From Candidatus Methanosuratincola petrocarbonis (ex Vanwonterghem et al. 2016) (GTDB taxonomy: Archaea > Thermoproteota > Methanomethylicia > Methanomethylicales > Methanomethylicaceae), in NCBI GenBank assembly GCA_001717015.1, contig MAGV01000056.1:7306-18484 (forward strand): DNA of 11,179 nt, read 5' to 3'. Numbering within the stretch: the first letter of the stretch is position 1; each line of letters opens with the position of its first letter. The position numbers and the translations under genes were made by a program. Positions 6,749 to 11,179 of this stretch are shown piece by piece. Under the pieces are notes generated by a model that was not told the DNA's origin, did no database searches, and saw nothing but the letters and a program-made list of their open reading frames with translations.

Positions 6749-7621
6749 TTGCCGAGCCCCCTCAATGAAAAGCAGAAGGCCATCGCGAGCCTCTTCATCT
6801 CGACGCTGATCTGGGGCATCTCGTTCCCGATGATCAAGGTCGCCCTTTACGATGTCGACCCTCTCCTCTTCGTTTGCGTACGGTTCATTCTGGCATCGCT
6901 GCTGGTGATCGCCTACTTGCTTTTCACGAGGAGACCTGTGCGCAGGCTTCTAAGGGGGCGGGTGCTGTGGATACTCGGGATCACGAACGGGGTAGGCTTC
7001 GCAATGGAGACCTATGGGATGAGTTTCACTACCGCTTCAAAGGCCTCGCTGCTCGTGAATGTGAATGTCGTCTTCATGGCGATATTCAGCTCCCTCCTGC
7101 TGGGGGAGAGGCTCAACACCAGGGGAAAGCTTGGGATACTGGTCGGTCTCCTGGGGGTATTCCTGACCACGACAGGGGGAGACCTCTCAGTCCTGAGCAG
7201 CGGATCCGCAATAGGCGATGCTATTATCTTCGCCGGAGGCATCATCTGGGCGTACTCGATGATATACAACAAGAAGGCGGCGACGCAGGAGGGGCTCACG
7301 CCAATGGAGGTGACCGAGTCGATGATCTTGACCTCGACAGTCGCGCTGCTGCCGTTCCTTCCCTTCTCATCCTTCAAGTTCGAACTTAACCCGCTCTCTA
7401 TCTCGGCGATGGTCTACGTGGCCCTGCTCTGCACAATAGTCGCCTTCTTCCTCTTCTACAAGGCCCTCCAGAAGCTTACGGTGGTCAACAGCGGGATGGT
7501 CATGCTTTTTGAGATAGTGATCGCGATAGGGGTCTCTTTCCTGTTCCTCGGAGAGACGCTGCTGCCTGTAGGCGTGTTCGGCGGGGTGCTGATAGCGATC
7601 GGCATCCTTTTGGTGAGCTGA
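6749..7621 (+). CDS. DMT-superfamily (EamA) transporter
   Basis: Inner-membrane permease of the drug/metabolite transporter superfamily, whose members usually export amino acids, nucleosides or other small metabolites. The 290-residue protein has about ten membrane helices in two tandem EamA repeats (about 10-135 and 150-285). Each ends with the typical glutamate motif: LLLGERL in the first half and FLFLGETLLPVG in the second. The first helix carries STLIWGISFPMIKVAL, a standard EamA opening. I start it at TTG 6749 because the TATA box at 6703-6712 predicts a message beginning near 6734, and GGTG at 6739-6742 lies 6 bases before this codon. GTG 6740 is an alternative, while an upstream in-frame TTG at 6683 lies before the promoter. 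Neighbours give no clue to the substrate. Confidence 0.92.
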   Translation: MPSPLNEKQKAIASLFISTLIWGISFPMIKVALYDVDPLLFVCVRFILASLLVIAYLLFTRRPVRRLLRGRVLWILGITNGVGFAMETYGMSFTTASKASLLVNVNVVFMAIFSSLLLGERLNTRGKLGILVGLLGVFLTTTGGDLSVLSSGSAIGDAIIFAGGIIWAYSMIYNKKAATQEGLTPMEVTESMILTSTVALLPFLPFSSFKFELNPLSISAMVYVALLCTIVAFFLFYKALQKLTVVNSGMVMLFEIVIAIGVSFLFLGETLLPVGVFGGVLIAIGILLVS

Positions 7622-7743
7622 ACAATTCTTCTCATCGATCCGAGGCTCGACCACAGAAACGCGGAAGGCTTCGAGGAAGCTGGGCTTTGGGTCCTCTGCA
7701 TCACGGAATCCCCAAGATCAAGCGGTCAACCCGTCCTTAGACG

Positions 7744-7767
7744 TGGCAATGATTTCTCGCATTGCCA
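7744..7767. other. Perfect 8-bp inverted repeat in the spacer before the nuclease gene
   Basis: TGGCAATG at 7744-7751 pairs perfectly with CATTGCCA at 7760-7767 around an 8-base loop. It lies 122 bases after the exporter stop and about 30 bases before the nuclease promoter. It could be an operator or a hairpin at the exporter's 3' end, but no T run follows. The rest of this 220-base spacer shows nothing recognisable. Confidence 0.35.
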
Positions 7768-7798
7768 ACTCAGACCAGCCCGTTCAGGCAGGTCAAAT

Positions 7799-7807
7799 GT
7801 TTTATCC
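7799..7807 (+). promoter_or_regulatory. Probable TATA box of the nuclease gene
   Basis: TGTTTTATC predicts transcription starting near 7829, giving a short leader with GGTGATC at 7833-7839 before TTG 7842. A second A/T box (GTATATGA, 7814-7821) would start the message at the start codon and seems less likely. Confidence 0.45.
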
Positions 7808-7841
7808 CTATGGGTATATGATTTGAGGGGATGGTGATCTA

Positions 7842-8393
7842 TTGGAGACTCTGGCGAAGACGGCAATGCTGCTCGCCGCTATCCTTCTCTCCTTTACTGC
7901 GCAGTGCTTCCATTCAGTAGCGTGCTCGGAGATCGACATGGTCTCCACCGTTGTTTCGGTTTACGACGGGGACACTTTTACCCTTGCAACGGGAGACAAA
8001 GTCCGGCTTGCAGACATCAATGCGCCAGAGATGGGTGAGACAAGCTCCATAGAGGCTAGGGACTACCTCTCCTCGCTGGTCAGGCAGAAGACAGTCTACT
8101 TGGACATAGACGACATGAACAGGACCGACAAATACGGCAGGCTTGTCTGCGTGGTCTACGTCGACTACAACTCTACCCACTATCTCAATGTCAACAAGGC
8201 CCTCATCGACGGCGGCTACGCTGAAATAAAGGACTATCCAAACGAGTTCGATCCCCGCTCATTTGTGCTGTATCTCCCCAAGGCGATTGCAGACCATCCT
8301 GGAGCGGCCAGTCCCCTCCCTGAACCAGTATTTGTGGTCACAGTCGCAGCCCTTGTTATTGGGTTGCTGGCGGCGTTCCTGAGGAGGCGGTAA
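7842..8393 (+). CDS. Exported SNase-like (thermonuclease family) nuclease with C-terminal membrane tail
   Basis: Extracellular nuclease of the staphylococcal nuclease fold, expected to cut DNA or RNA outside the membrane. The 183-residue protein has a signal peptide (hydrophobic run about 8-20), then the SNase domain (about 33-135). Active-site equivalents visible are D42 and D44 in VYDGDT, R55 and E63 in VRLADINAPE, and R100 in DKYGRL. The position of the second calcium aspartate of the staphylococcal enzyme (D40) is N60 here, so metal binding may differ. The C-terminus is PEP (160-162), a hydrophobic helix, and RRR at the very end, like a protein-sorting tail. TTG 7842 is chosen because GGTGATC ends two bases before it. 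No competence or repair genes sit beside it. A role in scavenging nucleic acids is inferred. Confidence 0.9.
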   Translation: METLAKTAMLLAAILLSFTAQCFHSVACSEIDMVSTVVSVYDGDTFTLATGDKVRLADINAPEMGETSSIEARDYLSSLVRQKTVYLDIDDMNRTDKYGRLVCVVYVDYNSTHYLNVNKALIDGGYAEIKDYPNEFDPRSFVLYLPKAIADHPGAASPLPEPVFVVTVAALVIGLLAAFLRRR

Positions 8394-8418
8394 CAGTCTC
8401 GCTTTGCAATGGGCCGGT

Positions 8419-8428
8419 GCTTGCAAGC
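8419..8428. other. 10-bp palindrome in the spacer after the nuclease gene
   Basis: GCTTGCAAGC is a perfect palindrome about 25 bases past the nuclease stop. The spacer then becomes T-rich (six T at 8524-8529), which may end transcription. Function unknown. Confidence 0.25.
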
Positions 8429-8561
8429 GCCCCATGGCGCTTAGGAGCCGCTTAAATGGGCTGCTAATTATTCCCCTTTCTCGAAGCCATTTGGGTGCTC
8501 AATTTTCGCCCTCGGTGGTTGTGTTTTTTCCAGCAATGAGGGGAGTGCCAAAATAGTGACT

Positions 8562-8597
8562 TATCACAAAATTTAAATACCACTGCATAGTGTGATA
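8562..8597 (+). promoter_or_regulatory. Operator-like inverted repeat around the DIM-family promoter
   Basis: TATCACA at 8562-8568 and TGTGATA at 8591-8597 form a perfect 7-base inverted repeat. It brackets the TATA box (8570-8580) and ends just before the predicted transcription start. Smaller nested symmetries (GTGA/TCAC at 8556-8567 and CACT/AGTG at 8581-8592) add to the impression of a repressor-binding site that would block TBP or polymerase. Confidence 0.4.
8570..8580 (+). promoter_or_regulatory. TATA box of the DIM-family gene
   Basis: AATTTAAATAC is a near-ideal archaeal TATA box. It predicts transcription starting near 8601, 18 bases before ATG 8619, with GGTG at 8609-8612 in the leader. 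Confidence 0.7.
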
Positions 8598-8618
8598 TAT
8601 CTCAAAAAGGTGTTCATG

Positions 8619-9002
8619 ATGAAGGTTGCTTTTGTTACGGAGGACGGCAAGACTATCTGCAGGCACTTTGGGAGGGCGCCGTACTACCTCTTGGTTGAGC
8701 TGGACGGCAAGAATGTGGTCAGCAAGCGGCTGGTCCCGAAGGGCGGCTGCGCCAACCGCGGCCATCACGGTGATGAAGCCCATGAGGGCGTCCACTTGGG
8801 GAGCGAGGAGAGGCACAAATCCATGATCCAGCAGGCTGACGGCTGCGAAATAGTCGTCTCAGGGGGGATGGGCATGGGTGCTTACCAGTCCCTGATGCTG
8901 AGCGGGGTCGAGGTGTACGTAACTAAAGTTGAGGACATCGACGAAGCCATTTCCCTCCTCGCGGAGAATAAGCTGGACAACAACCTCGAACTTCTGCACT
9001 AG
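8619..9002 (+). CDS. NifX/NifB-C-terminal-like dinitrogenase iron-molybdenum cofactor (DIM) family protein
   Basis: Small cytoplasmic protein of the family shared with NifX, NafY and the NifB C-terminus, which bind metal-sulfur clusters or cofactors. Many archaeal members occur without nitrogenase, and their role is unclear. The 127-residue chain starts MKVAFVTEDG, then has the family motif RHFGRAPYYLLVE at about 15-27 and a glycine-rich GGMGMGAYQSL near 82-91. Between them lies a probable metal-binding loop with Cys44 and histidines 49, 50, 55, 59 and 66. Other cysteines are 14 and 76. ATG 8619 has GGTG 6 bases upstream; ATG 8616 directly before it is possible. An in-frame GTG at 8592 lies before the predicted transcription start. 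No nif or MRP/ApbC gene is in the window. The promoter looks regulated. Confidence 0.88.
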   Translation: MKVAFVTEDGKTICRHFGRAPYYLLVELDGKNVVSKRLVPKGGCANRGHHGDEAHEGVHLGSEERHKSMIQQADGCEIVVSGGMGMGAYQSLMLSGVEVYVTKVEDIDEAISLLAENKLDNNLELLH

Positions 9003-9030
9003 CCTTCTTTTTATCTTCTTTTCATTTTCC
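9003..9030 (+). terminator. T-rich terminator after the DIM-family gene
   Basis: Directly after the stop codon the plus strand has a run of T-rich blocks (TTCTTTTTATCTTCTTTTC), typical of archaeal factor-independent termination. Confidence 0.55.
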
Positions 9031-9080
9031 AACGACAACCCATGCTGCGCTGAGGCGACCCGAGCCTTTGGCTTGTGCCC

Positions 9081-9099
9081 GATCGGGATCGGGATCGGG
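9081..9099. repeat. Triple GATCGG tandem repeat
   Basis: GATCGG occurs three times in tandem, followed by one more G, and the first copy sits in the 10-base palindrome CCCGATCGGG (9078-9087). It gives three Dam-type sites at six-base spacing in the gap between the DIM and RadA-like genes. Confidence 0.75.
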
Positions 9100-9287
9100 A
9101 AAAAGGCAAACCCGGAGAGAGACTCTTCAGCGAAATTATCCTGTTGCGCGGCACCCGTCCTGCCATGGTAATTTGATGTTATTGGAATGGCATTTCTAGG
9201 CGAAAGTGACAATACCATAATCTGGTCGGTGCGTTGCCTTTGGGGATCAATGCTAGGGCATGCTGGGGTTCAGGGGGCGGTCAGGGG

Positions 9288-10331
9288 ATGCCTTCTGAAG
9301 CTTACGCTGATGCGGCTTTGCGAGGCGCGGGCTTTGTCAGGGCCTCCTCGATCCAGCCGCGGGGCGCACCCCTGATGACCGGCTGCCCTGCCTTGGACTC
9401 GCTAATGGGAGGGATCTGCGGCGGCGTCACCTACCTTTTCTCGGGCGCCCCTGCGTTCTTGGATGCGCTCTTGCACAACATCCTGGTCGCGGGGTGCTCC
9501 AGGGGGGAGGTCGCCTACATGAACAACACCGACTACTATGGCACCAGGAGCGAGATCTCGCCAGGCAGGATAGCCCTGATCGCGAAGCAGAATGGTCTCG
9601 ACTATACTGCAGTGCTAGAGAGGATCATCTTCACCGCAGCATACAGCAGGGAGAGGCAGCCCTGGGCGGCAGGGGCGCTTGAGAGGGCAGTAAGGGAATC
9701 CGGGAGAGCAGCCCTGATCGCAGCCCATGACATATCGGCTTTCCGGGGCGAGGCGGGTGAGGGCTCCTTTGAGATGGACCTGGTCGCCTCCTCCTTGTGG
9801 AGATTGGCCTCGGAGACCGGTGCCGCAGCCGTCTTCACCTCCCGAGACCGCAGGCTCTGCTCCAGCCTGGTCTTGGATCTGTCACAGGTGGCCGTTGACT
9901 TCCGCAGCGTCAAGGGGGGCGTCCGCGCGACGCTCCTGCGGCACCCCGACCGGGCAACGCCCGCATCTGCCCTGATAGCCTTTCCAGAAAATTGGCATGG
10001 AGGTGATCTTATGGGGAGGATAACCCCGCCATTCAGGCAGTCGTACCAGGATCTTTTGGGGTCGCTGAGGGGCGCATACCTGCCGCTTATGAGATGCCAG
10101 GAGAACAGGTCTGGGTTTGAACTGCTGGTTCGGGATGCATGGGACAGGGAGTATGCTGCGATGGCAGCCTCCGGGATCCCAATCGCCCTGGATGTAATGA
10201 ACCTGACCGCGAACGCGCACAACAGGGGCGAGATAGAGGCTCTGAAGCGCGAGCTCGCTGAGAAGGAGGCCAGGATAAAAGCATTGGAGGCCAAGGTTGC
10301 TGCACTAGAGTATCGGACGCCTGGCCATTAG
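9288..10331 (+). CDS. RadA/RadB-like RecA-fold protein with degenerate ATP-binding motif
   Basis: The core reads like an archaeal RadA or RadB. It has TGCPALDSLMGG at 31-42, a strand and loop FSGAPAFLDALLH at 51-63, the stretch LDYTAVLERIIFTAAYSRERQ matching RadA's region before Walker B, ALIAAHD near 142-148, ETGAAAVFTSRDR where RadA has its loop-side strand, and a final VKGGVRATLLRHPD like RadA's KGGKR...DSP. Where Walker A should read GK[ST] it has Leu-Asp-Ala (58-60), and the Walker B aspartate is doubtful. It probably does not hydrolyse ATP. The last 32 or so residues (IEALKRELAEKEARIKALEAK...) form a coiled coil that RadA lacks. ATG 9288 gives 347 residues; TTG 9234 would add 18 poorly conserved ones. 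A structural or recombination-mediator role is conjecture. The reading frame is intact. Confidence 0.78.
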   Translation: MPSEAYADAALRGAGFVRASSIQPRGAPLMTGCPALDSLMGGICGGVTYLFSGAPAFLDALLHNILVAGCSRGEVAYMNNTDYYGTRSEISPGRIALIAKQNGLDYTAVLERIIFTAAYSRERQPWAAGALERAVRESGRAALIAAHDISAFRGEAGEGSFEMDLVASSLWRLASETGAAAVFTSRDRRLCSSLVLDLSQVAVDFRSVKGGVRATLLRHPDRATPASALIAFPENWHGGDLMGRITPPFRQSYQDLLGSLRGAYLPLMRCQENRSGFELLVRDAWDREYAAMAASGIPIALDVMNLTANAHNRGEIEALKRELAEKEARIKALEAKVAALEYRTPGH

Positions 10332-10346
10332 CGTTGCCTGAAAAAT

Positions 10347-10360
10347 GCGACGCCCGTCGC
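10347..10360. other. GC-rich inverted repeat after the RadA-like gene
   Basis: GCGACG and CGTCGC face each other across two bases, 15 bases after the stop codon. Five T follow at 10421-10425. It may form a 3'-end hairpin. The rest of the 161-base gap holds only the next promoter. Confidence 0.3.
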
Positions 10361-10451
10361 TGCCCCAAAGAAGGGAGGGGGCGACTCCTGATCCTGGAAC
10401 TGCTGGCCAAACGCCCTGCTTTTTCCAGCCATCCATGCGGGATCCCAACGG

Positions 10452-10460
10452 GTAAATAAA
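10452..10460 (+). promoter_or_regulatory. TATA box of the DUF996 gene
   Basis: GTAAATAAA predicts transcription starting near 10482. GAGG at 10482-10485 lies 7 bases before ATG 10493. Confidence 0.5.
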
Positions 10461-10492
10461 GATCCGTGTTCTAATGATATTGAGGAAAAAAG

Positions 10493-11146
10493 ATGTCGAT
10501 CGAATCGAACAAGATCCTAGGCGGCGTTGGTGCGATATTGCTATTCATCGGGGTAATCCCGTTCCGTTACATGGGTGTAATTTCGCTTGTCGGCCTGATA
10601 CTGATTCTGGTCGCGCTGTACGGCTTCGCCAGTATATACGGGGACAGGAGGATCTTCAACAATTTCCTATACGGTATAATTGCAGGAATAATTGGCGCGG
10701 CAGTTGCAGTTGCGGTAGCCTTATTTTCTGTTTTGTCCGTCTTGACCCAACTTCTTTATGAAATCTTCCCAGGATGGAATGGCGACTGGACCGCCCTCCA
10801 GGGGATGACGCCAGACACCTCTAACCTGGAAACGGGCACAATATTATCCCTATTGGGCGGGATCCTTGTTGTACTCGTGATACTTTATATAACCGCAATC
10901 TTAGGCGGCTTCTTCACCAGGCGGTCGTTCAAGGCCCTATCGGAGAAAACAGGCATCAGGCTCTTCTCGACAGCAGGGCTGATATTTTTCATTGGAACTT
11001 TCCTTACCATCATACTCATAGGGTTCCTTCTAATCTGGATCTCCATACTCCTGATCGCGATTGCCTTCTTCCAAATAAGGGCACAGCCAGAAGCCCCCGC
11101 AGCCGCAACCGCAGCGGTCGCCCCTCCCGCACCCTCGACGGGATGA
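10493..11146 (+). CDS. DUF996 family membrane protein
   Basis: Integral membrane protein of DUF996, a family of unknown function that I associate mainly with archaea. The 217-residue protein opens with SNKILGGVGAILLFIGVIP and GVISLVGLILILVALYGFASIYGDRRIFNNFLYGIIAG, the characteristic start of the family. It has about five hydrophobic segments (about 8-22, 26-46, 57-84, 115-140, 157-195), the last probably two closely spaced helices ending in LLIAIAFFQIR. A proline- and alanine-rich tail (PEAPAAATAAVAPPAPSTG) follows, probably cytoplasmic and disordered. GAGG lies 7 bases before ATG 10493, and the TATA box fits. It is alone on its transcript. Nothing around it suggests a task. Confidence 0.87.
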   Translation: MSIESNKILGGVGAILLFIGVIPFRYMGVISLVGLILILVALYGFASIYGDRRIFNNFLYGIIAGIIGAAVAVAVALFSVLSVLTQLLYEIFPGWNGDWTALQGMTPDTSNLETGTILSLLGGILVVLVILYITAILGGFFTRRSFKALSEKTGIRLFSTAGLIFFIGTFLTIILIGFLLIWISILLIAIAFFQIRAQPEAPAAATAAVAPPAPSTG

Positions 11147-11155
11147 CCGCCAATC

Positions 11156-11179
11156 AAAAATAACAATTGCATTTTTCTT
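11156..11179 (+). terminator. T-rich 3' end after the DUF996 gene
   Basis: A short A/T-rich stretch ending in CATTTTTCTT lies at the window edge, just after the DUF996 stop. It probably terminates transcription but is cut off by the window. Confidence 0.4.

Noticed and set aside
8499..8816. 105-codon minus-strand frame across the DIM-family promoter and 5' end
   Set aside because: It covers a strong TATA box and a conserved gene on the other strand, and its product shows no recognisable features.
9187..9375. 62-codon plus-strand frame before the RadA-like gene
   Set aside because: It overlaps the start of the RadA-like gene in another frame, lacks a ribosome site and looks random.
9602..10294. 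Open frame of 230 codons on the minus strand inside the RadA-like gene
   Set aside because: It is a serine- and arginine-rich shadow of a frame with clear RecA-fold similarity. Long antisense frames are expected in this base composition.
1..11179. CRISPR array, tRNA or rRNA genes, insertion sequence or prophage genes
   Set aside because: I found no regularly spaced repeats, no tRNA-type TTCGA arm in a cloverleaf context, no rRNA sequence, no transposase or integrase, and no terminal inverted repeats.

Overview
The window looks archaeal. Several genes are preceded by an A/T-rich box of TATA type, sited so that transcription would begin only a few bases before the start codon. GTG and TTG starts are common. 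Several ribosome-binding sites are GGTG-type cores 5-6 bases before the start. Arginine is written mostly as AGG, and genes end in T-rich stretches. The gene families (a QueC/QueT pair that would fit archaeosine biology, a RadA-like RecA-fold protein, DUF996, a thermonuclease with a membrane tail) also fit an archaeon. GC content is medium-high. A Thermoproteota (TACK) lineage is my guess and cannot be proven from this window.

Layout. Positions 104-1229 (minus strand): a two-gene queT-queC unit for transport and synthesis of a 7-deazaguanine tRNA-modification precursor, with a short GC-rich leader that can fold in competing ways. Positions 1494-2387 (plus): a solitary Dam-type adenine methyltransferase diverging from queT. 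Positions 2541-4440 (plus): a class I aminotransferase followed after 13 bases by a winged-helix DNA-binding protein with about five membrane helices. Positions 4489-6195 (minus): a large secreted, membrane-anchored, sequon-rich surface protein. It converges on the previous unit across a T-rich bidirectional terminator. Positions 6361-6648 (minus): a small two-helix membrane protein, diverging from a DMT/EamA exporter at 6749-7621 (plus). Positions 7842-8393 (plus): an exported SNase-type nuclease with a Pro-Glu-Pro/helix/Arg tail. Positions 8619-9002 (plus): a NifX/NifB-like DIM-family protein behind an operator-like inverted repeat. Positions 9288-10331 (plus): a RadA-like protein whose ATP-binding loop has decayed. 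Positions 10493-11146 (plus): a DUF996 membrane protein.

Most genes are single transcription units. Only two tight pairs are apparent: queT-queC and aminotransferase-wHTH. I see no defence island, CRISPR array, RNA gene, insertion sequence or phage module. The items most worth a second look are the RecA-fold pseudo-ATPase, the sorting-signal-like tail on the nuclease, the membrane-embedded wHTH protein, the queT leader, and the solitary methyltransferase in DNA rich in its expected GATC target. No intergenic stretch exceeds 300 bases.
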